Shown here in pieces: positions 24,774-34,200 of a stretch of 54,801 bases of DNA (positions within the stretch are counted from its first letter, which is position 1; every line of letters begins with the position of its first letter). The notes under the pieces were generated by a model. It was not told the DNA's origin. It saw only the letters and a list, made by a program, of their open reading frames with translations, and did no database searches. The DNA lies in assembly GCA_903838355.1 (NCBI GenBank), contig CAILYC010000021.1:1-54801 (forward strand). Reading direction: 5' to 3'. The position numbers and the translations under genes are program-made. This DNA comes from an uncultured Burkholderiales bacterium (GTDB lineage: Bacteria > Pseudomonadota > Gammaproteobacteria > Burkholderiales > Burkholderiaceae_C).

Positions 24774-25211
24774 TCAGGCTCCTTTGAGGGTTAGCGCTTT
24801 GGGTTGTTGAGCACTGTGGGGATGCTCGGCGCCCCCATAGACCTTGAGTTTTTTGATCATGGCGTAGCCCAAAGGACCTTTGGGCAGCATGCCCTTGACC
24901 GCTTTTTCAAGCGCACGACCAGGGTGCTTGGCTTGCATATCGCGGAAATTGGTGGAGTAAATACCGCCCGGGTAGCCCGAGTGACGGTAATACATTTTGT
25001 CCAAGGCCTTGTTGCCCGTGACACGCAATTTGGAAGCGTTGATGACGACTATGAAGTCGCCGGTATCGACGTGAGGCGTATAAATGGCCTTGTGTTTGCC
25101 GCGTAAACGGAGTGCAGCTTCGCTGGCAACACGTCCGAGCACCAAATCGGTGGCGTCAATCACAAACCACTCGTGCACCACGTCAGCGGGTTTTGCGCTG
25201 AAAGTAGACAT
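24774..25211 (-). CDS. rplM: 50S ribosomal protein L13
   Basis: L13 is an early-assembling protein of the large subunit. ATG 25211 ([20 protein letters not shown]) is chosen because AGGAAA lies eight bases upstream and the size (145 aa) is normal. The frame extends 14 codons further but without homology. Conserved parts are [46 protein letters not shown] and [20 protein letters not shown]. It is first gene of the rplM-rpsI operon, with a consensus promoter about 130 bases upstream and a structured leader. Confidence 0.98.
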   Translation of the reverse strand: MSTFSAKPADVVHEWFVIDATDLVLGRVASEAALRLRGKHKAIYTPHVDTGDFIVVINASKLRVTGNKALDKMYYRHSGYPGGIYSTNFRDMQAKHPGRALEKAVKGMLPKGPLGYAMIKKLKVYGGAEHPHSAQQPKALTLKGA

Positions 25212-25283
25212 GGAAAATTTCCTAGAGTTGGGTTTGTTGGATCCTTTTGCCACGGTCGGCGTTCTTCTGACGAGAACCTCTTA

Positions 25284-25307
25284 GGTGGTGAATTGTTTCA
25301 CTCCACC
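25284..25307 (-). promoter_or_regulatory. Hairpin in the rplM leader
   Basis: On the minus strand GGTG..GTGAA pairs with TTCAC.CACC around a short loop within the approximately 120-nt leader of rplM. A second weaker hairpin (GTTCT/AGAA..AAC) lies between it and the ribosome-binding site. It could be a binding site for autogenous control, which is inferred only. Confidence 0.4.
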
Positions 25308-25337
25308 GCGGGATACCTAAACGCTGCAGAGCCCTCC

Positions 25338-25367
25338 ATTATACGATGGCCGTGAGCGTTTGGGCAA
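25338..25367 (-). promoter_or_regulatory. Sigma-70 promoter of rplM-rpsI
   Basis: On the minus strand TTGCCC (25367-25362) is followed after 18 bases by a perfect TATAAT (25343-25338). Transcription would begin near 25331, giving a leader of about 120 nt before rplM. Confidence 0.75.
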
Positions 25368-25490
25368 GTTTTGGGCTGGAGCAGGACCCGTGTCTGGCTT
25401 CTCGCGGCCACACAGACCCACACCTTCAATCCAAAAACGTTGTTTTCCAACACCTTTTGGACCCGACTTAGGGGTTACCATCGCTTCCCT

Positions 25491-26396
25491 ATGTTCAGTT
25501 ATCGTCACGCCTACCATGCCGGCAACCATGCCGACGTCTTAAAGCACAGTGTGCTCATCTCCATTGTCAAGTACATGACAGAAAAGCCCGTGCCCTTGTC
25601 CGTCATCGACAGCCACGCGGGCGCCGGTCTTTATCGCCTCGACAGCCAAGCCCTGGCGCTGAGCGGCGAAGCGGGGGAAGGCATTGAGCAGTTTTTAAAA
25701 GACCCCCGTCCTTTGAGCAGCACCTTGCTCAAAGACTATGTCGAGACACTCACGGCCTTTAACACCGGCAAAAAAACCACGCTGTACCCGGGCTCACCCT
25801 TCATCATCCAGCATTATTTGAACGCGAGCGACCGCTTGAAGCTCTTTGAGCTGCACCCCACCGACACCCGACTCTTGGAGCAGCACGTCGCCCAATTGCG
25901 CGCCGCGCGCCAAGTGGCGGTCCTGCGCGAAGACGGGTTTGAGGGGATGAAGAAATTTCTGCCGCCAAAAAGCAGGCGTGGCTTGGTCCTCATGGACCCG
26001 AGCTACGAAATCAAATCCGACTACGCCAAAGTGGCCCTGAGCATCCAGGACTGTTTGCGCCGCTTTGAGACCGGCACCTACATCGTCTGGTACCCCCTCA
26101 TTGCAAGAGCACATGCCCACGATTTGCCCAAGCGCCTCAAAACCCTGGCCCAACAAGCCCGCCGCCCTTGGCTGCACCTGTCTTTGATCGTGAAATCGAG
26201 CAAATTCACGACGCTACCGGGTCAACTCGTTGACGTGATGGATCGTCAAAAACGACCTGGCTTGCCCGGGTCTGGGCTTTTTGTGATCAACCCCCCCTAC
26301 ACCTTGGCGGGTTTGGCCAAGGAGGCCATGCCCGAATTGCTCGAACGCTTGGGGCAAGACGATCACGCCAATTTCGTCATCGACTCGGGCGGCTGA
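25491..26396 (+). CDS. rlmJ: 23S rRNA (adenine(2030)-N(6))-methyltransferase RlmJ
   Basis: RlmJ methylates A2030 of 23S rRNA. The N-terminus MFSYRHAYHAGNHADVLKHS is diagnostic and fixes the start at ATG 25491; the frame extends further upstream without homology and across the rplM promoter. The SAM-binding part includes VIDSHAGAGLYRLDS. The catalytic motif is DPSYE (LVLMDPSYEIKSDY), where the N6-adenine methylase consensus is DPPY; a serine at this place also occurs in relatives. The gene is 301 aa, slightly longer than E. coli RlmJ, and is divergent from rplM. It converges on metF. Confidence 0.93.
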   Translation: MFSYRHAYHAGNHADVLKHSVLISIVKYMTEKPVPLSVIDSHAGAGLYRLDSQALALSGEAGEGIEQFLKDPRPLSSTLLKDYVETLTAFNTGKKTTLYPGSPFIIQHYLNASDRLKLFELHPTDTRLLEQHVAQLRAARQVAVLREDGFEGMKKFLPPKSRRGLVLMDPSYEIKSDYAKVALSIQDCLRRFETGTYIVWYPLIARAHAHDLPKRLKTLAQQARRPWLHLSLIVKSSKFTTLPGQLVDVMDRQKRPGLPGSGLFVINPPYTLAGLAKEAMPELLERLGQDDHANFVIDSGG

Positions 26397-26415
26397 AGAC
26401 CACCTCTGGGTGCTC

Positions 26416-26432
26416 TGAGCGCACAACGCTCA
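26416..26432. terminator. Short hairpin between convergent rlmJ and metF
   Basis: TGAGCG-CACAA-CGCTCA is a perfect six-pair hairpin in the 90-bp convergent gap. No T-run follows on either strand, so terminator function is uncertain. Confidence 0.35.
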
Positions 26433-26486
26433 CCTCAGTGAACTCACCCCATGGTCAAAGCGAGAGACCTGGCGCGGCCCATTGGG

Positions 26487-27335
26487 TCACCGCCAGCCCA
26501 AATGGTCACAGATGCCCAAAATGGCCTCGCTTTGGTTGAGGCTGTAAAAATGGATGCCCGGCACCCCTGCGCGCTGCAACTCCTCACACAATCGCGTCAT
26601 GACCTCGAGCCCAAAGGCCTTGATCGAGACTTGATCGTCACCGTAAGACTCCAGGCGTTGGCGTATCCAACGCGGCACCTCAGCGCCACAAGCGTCTGAG
26701 AAACGCAGCAGTTGCGAGGAGTTGGTGATGGGCATGAGACCGGGCACGATGGGGATATGAACAGAGTGAGCGCTCACATCTTCCACGAACCTGAAGTAGG
26801 CCTGGGCGCTGAAAAAATACTGGGTGATGGCAGAGTTCGCCCCAGCTTTGACTTTTTCCACAAAGGCCCGCAAATCTGCTGGGTAGGAGCGCGCTTGGGG
26901 ATGGGTCTCGGGGTAAGCCGCCACTTCGACGTGGAACCGCCCGGGAAACTCGCGCACCACAAAGGCCACCAAGTCTTTGGCGTAAGTGAACTCACCGTTC
27001 GAACCATAGCCGCTGGGCAAGTCCCCCCTCAAGGCCACAATGCGGTGCACGCCCATGGCGGCCAAGCGCGTCAAGTGCTCGCGCGCCGTCGCCGCGGTGG
27101 CCCCAACACAAGAATAATGCGCCACCCCCACATGGCCCTCGTTGATGATGTCCTGAACGGCCCTCAAGGTGCCTTCTTGGGTCGAGCCGCCCGCACCAAA
27201 GGTCACGGAACAAAACTCAGGATTCAAGGTGTAGAGCTCTTGGCGAACCGCCCTCAAGCGCTCCACCCCCTGGGGGGTCTTGGGCGGAAAAAACTCAATG
27301 CTCAATGCGGGTTTGGCGGTGCTGGGGTGTGTCAT
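26487..27335 (-). CDS. metF: 5,10-methylenetetrahydrofolate reductase
   Basis: MetF is an FAD enzyme that reduces methylene-THF to 5-methyl-THF, the methyl donor for methionine synthesis. The N-terminus LSIEFFPPKTPQGVERL is typical. It is followed by FCSVTFGAGGSTQEGT, HYSCVGATAATAREHL, RIVALRGDLPSGYG, VEVAAYPETHPQAR and the FAD/folate-contacting GANSAITQYFF. ATG 27335 (MTHPSTAKPAL) gives 282 aa, normal length. It lies downstream of ahcY on the same strand, 380 bp away. The two enzymes act in the same methyl cycle, and the riboswitch upstream of ahcY might also influence metF if transcription reads through. Confidence 0.96.
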   Translation of the reverse strand: MTHPSTAKPALSIEFFPPKTPQGVERLRAVRQELYTLNPEFCSVTFGAGGSTQEGTLRAVQDIINEGHVGVAHYSCVGATAATAREHLTRLAAMGVHRIVALRGDLPSGYGSNGEFTYAKDLVAFVVREFPGRFHVEVAAYPETHPQARSYPADLRAFVEKVKAGANSAITQYFFSAQAYFRFVEDVSAHSVHIPIVPGLMPITNSSQLLRFSDACGAEVPRWIRQRLESYGDDQVSIKAFGLEVMTRLCEELQRAGVPGIHFYSLNQSEAILGICDHLGWR

Positions 27336-27715
27336 GTGGGTGTCGATTGGGTTGGCAGCGGGCCAGGCAGAGACAAGCAGAGACAGGCCGACTTGGCCCA
27401 TCCCAGCTCATCGCTGGGGCATCTCAAGCGTTGTGGCCAAGCGCTGTGGGGCCACGCCAAGGATCCTAGACCCAGGGCCCAGGACCCAAGCTCTTGGCAA
27501 CGAGGCCGAGAGGGCACTGGGCAACTGGGCACGGGCCGCAGGACACGGGCCCAAGAGGGTCCTGGCGTGGAACTCAAGGCGGCGAAGACAACGCTTTGTG
27601 GGCGCTGACCTTCGCCTGATGGCGCAACATGGCGCAACATGTCACCTCTTGGCGCCTCTTGGCGCCTCTTGGTCATTCATTGCGTTTTTTGCGCACCACG
27701 GGCAGACCCAAGGGG
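27336..27715. other. 380-bp gap between ahcY and metF with tandem repeats
   Basis: No gene is supported. The gap contains AAGCAGAGACA-like duplications near 27366-27388 and, close to the ahcY stop, two 10-bp arrays: ATGGCGCAAC twice at 27619-27638 and CCTCTTGGCG about 2.8 times at 27645-27672. The GC-rich purine-poor text looks like decayed or expanded non-coding DNA. Confidence 0.6.
27619..27672. repeat. Two adjacent 10-bp tandem repeats
   Basis: ATGGCGCAAC is present twice head to tail and, 6 bp later, CCTCTTGGCG nearly three times. Both units are one helical turn long. Confidence 0.85.
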
Positions 27716-29149
27716 TCAATAGCGGTAAGTATCGGGCTTGTACGGTCCCGACTTGTTCACCCCGATGTAGGACGCTTGCATGTCACTCAATTGTGTCAAC
27801 ATGGCGCCCACCTTCATCAAATGCAGTCGGGCCACTTTCTCATCCAAGTGCTTGGGCAAGACATAGACCTGGCCTGACTCATAACGCTCGGGGTGGGTGA
27901 AGAGTTCAATTTGCGCAATCGTTTGATTGGCAAAGGAGGAGCTCATCACAAAGCTCGGGTGTCCCGTGCCACAGCCCAAATTCACCAAGCGGCCTTTGGC
28001 CAGCATGATGATGCGCTTGCCGCCTGGCAACAAAATATGGTCCACTTGCGGCTTGATTTCTTCCCAGGTGTAGGCTTCCATCGCGGCAATGTCAATCTCA
28101 TTGTCAAAGTGACCAATGTTGCAAACGATGGCCTGGTCTTTCATGGCCAGCATGTGCTCATGCGTGATCACGTGCTTGTTGCCGGTCGCCGTCACAAAGA
28201 TATCGGCCTTGTCGGCCGCGTACTCCATGGTCACCACTTTGTAGCCTTCCATGGCCGCTTGAAGGGCGTTGATGGGGTCGATCTCGGTCACCCAAACTTG
28301 GGCGCTCAGTGCGCGCAAGGCCTGGGCTGAACCCTTGCCCACATCGCCATAGCCGGCCACAACGGCCACTTTGCCTGCAATCATCACATCGGTGGCGCGC
28401 TTGATACCGTCGACCAAGGACTCGCGGCAGCCGTACAAATTGTCAAACTTGCTCTTGGTCACCGAGTCGTTCACATTGATCGCACGGAACATCAAGCTGC
28501 CGTCGTTCGACATCTCTTTCAAGCGGTGCACGCCAGTGGTGGTCTCTTCGGTGACGCCAATGATTTCCGCGCCTTTTCTACTGTACCAGGTGGGATCTTG
28601 CGCCAATTTGACTTGGATCGCCGCGTACAAACAGGTCTCTTCTTCGCTGGTGGGGTTGCTCAGGAGCGACGCATCGCTCTCGGCTCTCTTGCCCAAGTGC
28701 ATGAGCAGTGTGGCGTCGCCACCATCGTCCAAAATCATATTGGGGCCTTCGCCAGGGGCATGGGCAGCGGCAAACTCAAAGATGCGGTGGGTGTAGTCCC
28801 AATATTCCGTGAGGTTCTCGCCTTTTTTAGCAAAAACCGGGGTGCCTGCAACGGCAATGGCCGCCGCAGCGTGGTCTTGGGTGGAGTAAATGTTGCACGA
28901 CGCCCAACGCACCTGTGCGCCCAAAGCTTGCAAGGTCTCGATCAACACCGCCGTTTGGATGGTCATGTGCAATGAGCCAGTGATGCGAGCGCCCTTCAAG
29001 GGCTTGGATTGGGCGAACTCTTGGCGGATGGCCATCAAACCGGGCATTTCGGTTTCGGCGATTTTGATTTCTTTGCGGCCCCAATCGGCCAAGGATAAAT
29101 CGGCCACCCAATAATCGGTGGTGTGCAGGGGCTTGATCGCAGCGTTCAT
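27716..29149 (-). CDS. ahcY: Adenosylhomocysteinase (SAH hydrolase)
   Basis: AhcY splits S-adenosylhomocysteine into adenosine and homocysteine, which relieves product inhibition of methyltransferases. The start [20 protein letters not shown] is at ATG 29149, with GGAG nine bases upstream. Conserved parts are [20 protein letters not shown], the NAD-binding Rossmann loop [39 protein letters not shown], and the C-terminal [20 protein letters not shown] with final [10 protein letters not shown], which reaches into the neighbouring subunit. Length is 477 aa, usual for the proteobacterial form with its insertion. Expression should be controlled by the SAH riboswitch at 29221-29340. Confidence 0.97.
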   Translation of the reverse strand: MNAAIKPLHTTDYWVADLSLADWGRKEIKIAETEMPGLMAIRQEFAQSKPLKGARITGSLHMTIQTAVLIETLQALGAQVRWASCNIYSTQDHAAAAIAVAGTPVFAKKGENLTEYWDYTHRIFEFAAAHAPGEGPNMILDDGGDATLLMHLGKRAESDASLLSNPTSEEETCLYAAIQVKLAQDPTWYSRKGAEIIGVTEETTTGVHRLKEMSNDGSLMFRAINVNDSVTKSKFDNLYGCRESLVDGIKRATDVMIAGKVAVVAGYGDVGKGSAQALRALSAQVWVTEIDPINALQAAMEGYKVVTMEYAADKADIFVTATGNKHVITHEHMLAMKDQAIVCNIGHFDNEIDIAAMEAYTWEEIKPQVDHILLPGGKRIIMLAKGRLVNLGCGTGHPSFVMSSSFANQTIAQIELFTHPERYESGQVYVLPKHLDEKVARLHLMKVGAMLTQLSDMQASYIGVNKSGPYKPDTYRY

Positions 29150-29179
29150 GTCTTGATACTCCAATGAGAAGGGTTAAGA

Positions 29180-29219
29180 CCACTGCGCAGCTCGGGATCA
29201 CCTCACCAACTCGCAGTGG
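29180..29219 (-). promoter_or_regulatory. Hairpin between SAH aptamer and ahcY start (likely expression platform)
   Basis: CCACTGCG (29180-29187) and CGCAGTGG (29212-29219) form a perfect eight-pair stem. Its loop contains GGTGAG, which can alternatively pair with CTCACC at the 3' end of the aptamer. Ligand binding could thus shift the folding near the ribosome-binding site or affect transcript elongation. The switching mechanism is inferred. Confidence 0.5.
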
Positions 29220-29220
29220 G

Positions 29221-29340
29221 TGAGCGCCGTTGATGATGGGATCAACCGAGCCTCATTTTTAGCGGGTCTTCAAGGACGCCTTGTAGGATAACTACAGGGC
29301 CCTTTGAAGCATCCACAAAAACTGCATCGCTCCTCGGTCG
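29221..29340 (-). promoter_or_regulatory. SAH riboswitch aptamer upstream of ahcY
   Basis: Read on the minus strand, the conserved elements of the S-adenosylhomocysteine riboswitch appear in order. GACCGAGGAGCGATGCAG lies near 29339-29322, GAGGCTCGG at about 29254-29246, a small GTTGAT/ATCAAC hairpin follows, and GGCGCTCA ends it at 29221. P1 is formed by GACCGAG with CTCGGTT, and the pseudoknot by GAGCG with CGCTC. The insertion between the first and second blocks is longer than in the minimal Ralstonia aptamer, but this arm is variable. In the known class SAH binding turns expression of recycling genes on. Confidence 0.88.
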
Positions 29341-29346
29341 CTCAGG

Positions 29347-29375
29347 ATTCTAACCAAACTTCAAGACGATCGCAA
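29347..29375 (-). promoter_or_regulatory. Sigma-70 promoter of the riboswitch-ahcY transcript
   Basis: On the minus strand TTGCGA (29375-29370), a 17-base spacer and TAGAAT (29352-29347) are placed so that transcription starts at about 29340, the first base of the aptamer. The positional fit supports both calls. Confidence 0.65.
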
Positions 29376-29504
29376 AGACCCGCCGCCAAAAAGACCTTTT
29401 GAACGCCAAAAGAGGTTGCCTGAGCGCATCAGCAAGGCTTGAGGGCCACGTGGCTCTAAAATAGACCCTTTTACTGCCTCCCCCCCTTCCTTGAGAATTT
29501 GGAC

Positions 29505-31145
29505 ATGCAAAACGGCCCCTTAACCGATGAAGTCAAGCGTCGCCGCACCTTTGCCATCATCTCCCACCCCGATGCGGGCAAAACCACGCTCACCGAAAAG
29601 CTCCTGCTATTTTCAGGTGCCATCCAAATTGCCGGATCGGTCAAAGCGCGCAAAGCCACCCGCCACGCCACGAGTGACTGGATGGAGATTGAAAAGCAGC
29701 GCGGCATCTCGGTGGCCTCCTCGGTCATGCAAATGCTCTACCGTGAGCATGTGATCAATTTGCTTGACACCCCAGGCCACAAAGATTTCTCCGAAGACAC
29801 CTACCGCGTGCTCACCGCCGTTGACTCGGCCCTCATGGTGATCGACGCCGCCAACGGGGTGGAGGCGCAAACGAGGCGCCTGATCGAGGTCTGTCGACAA
29901 AGAAACACCCCCATCATCACCTTTGTCAACAAGATGGACCGCGAAGTACGCGACCCCTTGGACATCTTGGACGAGGTCGAGGGAGAACTCGGCATGCCCT
30001 GCGTGCCAATGACCTGGCCGGTGGGCCAAGGCAAAACCTTTGGCGGCATCATGGACTTGAATGCCCACAGCATGAAAGTGTTCGAGTCTGGCTCTGAGAG
30101 ACGCCCGCAAGACTTTGAAACCATGCCACTCGATCACCCCGAGGCCTTGATCGCACGGTTTGGACAGGAGTACACCACGGCACTTGATGGCATGGAACTC
30201 GCCCGCGGGGCGTCTCCGAGTTTTGACCGAGAAGCGTTTTTGGCGGGCCTTCAAACCCCGGTGTTTTTCGGCTCGGGCGTGAACAATTTTGGTGTGATGG
30301 AGGTGCTCGACGCCTTGGTCGATTTGGCCCCGGCACCCAAGTCCCGCATCAGCTCCTTGAACGCCAAGGGACAAGCCGAGCTCACCGCAATCGAGCCCGA
30401 TCAAAGCGACTTCTCTGGGGTTGTCTTCAAAGTCCAAGCCAATATGGACCCCTCTCACCGCGACCGCATCGCCTTTGTGCGGGTGGCCTCGGGGCGCTAC
30501 ACGCCGGGCATGAAACTCAAAGTGCAACGCACCATGAAGGAGCTCAGACCCACCTCGGTCGTCACCTTTTTGAGTCAACGCAGAGAGGCCGTGCAAGAGG
30601 CCTATGCCGGCGACATCATTGGCTTTACCACCCATGGTGGCGTGCAACTGGGCGACACCATCACCGACGGACTCACCGCGCAGTTCACCGGTTTGCCGTT
30701 TTTTGCGCCCGAGCTCTTCATGACCGTGGTGCTCAAAAACCCGCTTCGCACCAAGCAGCTGCAAACAGGGCTGGCCCAACTCGGTGAAGAAGGGGCCATC
30801 CAGGTGTTTCGCCCCGAGATGGGTGGCTTGATGCTCTTGGGTGCCGTGGGACAGTTGCAGTTCGAGGTGGTACAGCACCGATTGAAGGCCGAATACGACT
30901 GCGATGTGCGCCTGGAGTCTTGCCCGTACACAGGGGCGCGCTGGATCACCGCCAAGACCGCATCAGAGCTCAAAGAGTTCGTCAACGCCTACCCCGCGCG
31001 CATGGCCAGCGACGCGGCCAACGCCTTGGCCTATTTGTGCACCTCGCCCTATGATGTGAGACTGGCCCAAGAGCGTTTCCCCGACATTCGGTTTCATCCG
31101 CTCAGAGAGCACGCCGGCTTGGCGCTGCAAAGCGCCCAGTCCTGA
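29505..31145 (+). CDS. prfC: Peptide chain release factor 3
   Basis: RF3 is a GTPase that removes RF1/RF2 from the ribosome after termination. Motifs are G1 SHPDAGKTTLTEK (residues 20-32), the switch segment SDWMEIEKQRGISVASSV, G3 DTPGHKDFSEDTYR and G4 FVNKMDRE. The domain II/III parts GVVFKVQANMDPSHRDRIAF and GAVGQLQFEVVQHRLKAEY follow. I take ATG 29505 (MQNGPLTDEVKRRRTF), although an in-frame TTG lies two codons earlier. At 546 aa it is slightly longer than E. coli RF3 (529 aa). It is divergent from ahcY and converges on uvrA. Confidence 0.96.
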   Translation: MQNGPLTDEVKRRRTFAIISHPDAGKTTLTEKLLLFSGAIQIAGSVKARKATRHATSDWMEIEKQRGISVASSVMQMLYREHVINLLDTPGHKDFSEDTYRVLTAVDSALMVIDAANGVEAQTRRLIEVCRQRNTPIITFVNKMDREVRDPLDILDEVEGELGMPCVPMTWPVGQGKTFGGIMDLNAHSMKVFESGSERRPQDFETMPLDHPEALIARFGQEYTTALDGMELARGASPSFDREAFLAGLQTPVFFGSGVNNFGVMEVLDALVDLAPAPKSRISSLNAKGQAELTAIEPDQSDFSGVVFKVQANMDPSHRDRIAFVRVASGRYTPGMKLKVQRTMKELRPTSVVTFLSQRREAVQEAYAGDIIGFTTHGGVQLGDTITDGLTAQFTGLPFFAPELFMTVVLKNPLRTKQLQTGLAQLGEEGAIQVFRPEMGGLMLLGAVGQLQFEVVQHRLKAEYDCDVRLESCPYTGARWITAKTASELKEFVNAYPARMASDAANALAYLCTSPYDVRLAQERFPDIRFHPLREHAGLALQSAQS

Positions 31146-31175
31146 AGACTGCGGCAAAGCGCACTGCTCGTATGG

Positions 31176-31193
31176 CACGCCATCAGGCGTGCG
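31176..31193. terminator. Stable hairpin between convergent prfC and uvrA
   Basis: GCACGCC-ATCA-GGCGTGC is a perfect seven-pair GC-rich hairpin 31 bp after the prfC stop codon. No T-run follows, so it may act as a pause or RNA-stabilising element rather than a full intrinsic terminator. Confidence 0.5.
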
Positions 31194-31227
31194 ACCCGGA
31201 CCCCTGGCTCATTCGTCAACCGACCCC

Positions 31228-34200
31228 TCAGCGCGCCAGCACAGACTGCAAGGCCACCCCCGTGTGGGTGCGCCGCTTGACCAAGGTCTCGGGTGTGCCC
31301 GCGGCCACCAAATGGCCCCCGCCTTGTCCGCCCTCGGGTCCCAAGTCCAGCACCCAGTCGGCCTCGGCAATCACATCCAAATCGTGCTCAATCACAATCA
31401 CACTGTGGCCCGCGTCCACCAAGCGGTGCAGCACGCGGATGAGTTTGTCCACGTCCGACATGTGCAGGCCCACCGTCGGCTCATCGAGCACATACAAGGT
31501 GTGGGGCACTTTGTAGCCGCGTTTGCCGACATCGTCGCGCACTTTGCTCAGCTCCGTCACCAACTTGATGCGCTGCGCCTCCCCGCCACTCAGGGTGGGG
31601 GACGGCTGCCCTAGCGTCAAATACCCCAGCCCCACGTCTTTCAAAAGCGACAAAGGGTGGGCAATCACGGGTGTGCTGGCAAAGAAGTCCACGGCCTCGT
31701 CGACTTGCATTTGCAGCACCTCTCCGATGGTTTTGCCCCTCCACGTCACGCCAAGGGTCTCGGCGTTGAATCGTGCGCCTTTGCAGACCTCACACAGAAC
31801 CTTCACATCGGGCAAAAAACTCATCTCAATGGTGCGCATGCCTTGGCCTTCGCAGCCGTGGCAGCGGCCTTCACCCGTGTTGAAGCTGAAACGCGCCGGC
31901 CCATAGCCGCGCGCTTGGGCCTCCAAGGTTTGCGCAAACATCTTTCGAATCGTGTCCCAAAAACCGATGTAAGTGGCAGGACAACTCCGCGGCGTTTTGC
32001 CAATGGGCGTTTGATCCACCTCCAATACCCGGTCAAGCTGCTCCCAGCCCAAGACCTCCTCGCAGCCCAACCACCGCGAGGGGGCTTTTCTTGCCGATAG
32101 GGCTTGGGCGACGTTGGCGAGCAAAATATCGCGCGCCAAGGTCGACTTGCCCGAGCCCGACACCCCCGTCACCGCCACCAAGCGCTTCAAGGGGAAGTCC
32201 ACGGTCACAGTCTTCAAGTTGTGCAAACTCGCGCCGAGAACTCGCAAAGCACCGGACGGCGTCAAGGGCGACAAGGGTGTCAAGGGCAGCGAGATGGACG
32301 GCTTGATGGTCGCTTTGATGGACGCTTTGATGGAAGCCTTTATCGACGGCTGAATGGACAAATGCTCAACACCACGGCGCATTTGCAAGGGGTGGCGCAT
32401 GGCATCGCGCAAATAGCGCCCCGTCACCGACTCGCTTTGGTCCATCAAATCTTGCACACTGCCTTGTGCGACCAAGTGCCCCCCCCTCTTGCCCGCGCCC
32501 GGTCCAATGTCAATCAAATGGTCGGCGCGGCGCATCGTCTCTTCATCGTGCTCGACCACCACCAAGGTGTTGCCCTTTTCACAAAGAAGCGTCAACGCGT
32601 TCAACAGCATTTGGTTGTCGCGGGCATGAAGGCCGATGGTGGGCTCATCGAGCACGTAGCACACGCCTTGTAAGTGACTGCCCAGTTGGGCGGCCAAGCG
32701 GATGCGCTGCGACTCGCCACCGCTCAGGGTCGGCGCACCTCGCTCAAGCGTTAAATAGCCAAGCCCCACTTGGTCCAAAAACTCCAGCCTCAAAGCAATC
32801 TCCGAGACCAAGTCGCGGGCAATGAGATCTTGTCGACCCACCAGCTTCAAGGCCTTGACCCAGGCATGCAATGCTTGCACACTCCATTGCGCCAAGGCCG
32901 TGATGGCCTGACCCTCAAAGCGAACATTGCGCGCCAGCGCATTCAAGCGAGACCCCTCACAGGTGGGACAGGGGAGCTCCTCGAACTCGTCAAGGGTCGG
33001 TTCGGCAAAGGTTTGCTCGCGCCCTTTTTGTGAGGCATCTTGGGTGGTGTCGTCCAGGATCGCTCGCTGCTTGGCATTGAGCTTGACACCGGTGCCCACA
33101 CAGCTCGGGCACCAGCCGTGCTTGGAGTTGTAGGAGAAAAGCCTCGGATCGAGCTCGCTGTAAGAGGTGGCACAAACGGGACAAGCGCGCCGGGTGGAGT
33201 AGACCTGCAGCGACCCTATCCCAGCCGTTTTGGTGCCCAACATCATGGCCGTGGACAAGCCTTTGAGTGGGGTCAAGACATGCACCACGCCTTTGCCGTG
33301 CTCAAGAGCGAGCATCACCGCTTGGCGCAGGATCTCTTCTTGCGCCACGTCCACGGTGAGACTCAAGACGGGCAGCTCCACGATGTGCTCTTTGAAGCGG
33401 TCCAGGCGGGGAAATTTTTGCGTGGGCAAAAACTCACCATCCACCCGCAAATGGGTGTAGCCCTTGTTGCGCGCCCAATCGGCCAAATCGGTGTAGAGGC
33501 CTTTTCGGTTGATGACCAAGGGGCTCAAAATACCGATCTCTTGGCCCTTAAAGCGGGTGATGAGTTGCGCGCAAATGCTTTGCACGCTTTGGGGCATGAC
33601 CGCTTGACCATCGTGCACACAGTGCTGCACACCCAACTTCACATACAGCAGGCGCAAAAAATGCCACACCTCGGTGGTGGTGCCCACCGTGCTTTTTCTG
33701 CCCCCGCGCGAGAGCCGCTGCTCAATCGCAACGGTGGGCGGGATGCCATAAACCGCGTCGACCTCGGGGCGCGCTGCGGGCTGCACAATGCTCCTGGCGT
33801 ACGCATTCAAACTCTCCAAATAACGGCGCTGTCCCTCGTTGAACAAAATATCAAAGGCCAAGGTCGATTTGCCCGAACCCGACACCCCGGTCACCACATT
33901 GAAGCGTCCTCTGGGGATATTGACGCTCAGGTTTTTGAGGTTGTGCTCTTTGGCATTGATGATTTGGATCTCACCCGAGTGCAGACTGGGGAGTCGTGCA
34001 CGCGTGCTCTCGCCTTGGCCGAGCAGACCCAAAATGCCTTGGAGACCCGCGGCTGCACCATGACCACCCTCGGGCGACAAAGCGCCCAGGTTTTGGTCAT
34101 AACTTCTGAGCGCTTGCGCGGTGTGAGAGCTTGGGTGCAACTTGATGTCGTCGGGCGAGCCTTGGGCCACCAAAAAGCCACCGGCCTCCCCCCCCTCAGG

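Noticed and set aside
27280-27900. Gene in the ahcY-metF gap (long plus-strand frame)
   Set aside because: The frame overlaps the start of metF and the end of ahcY, has low-complexity repeats and no family features.
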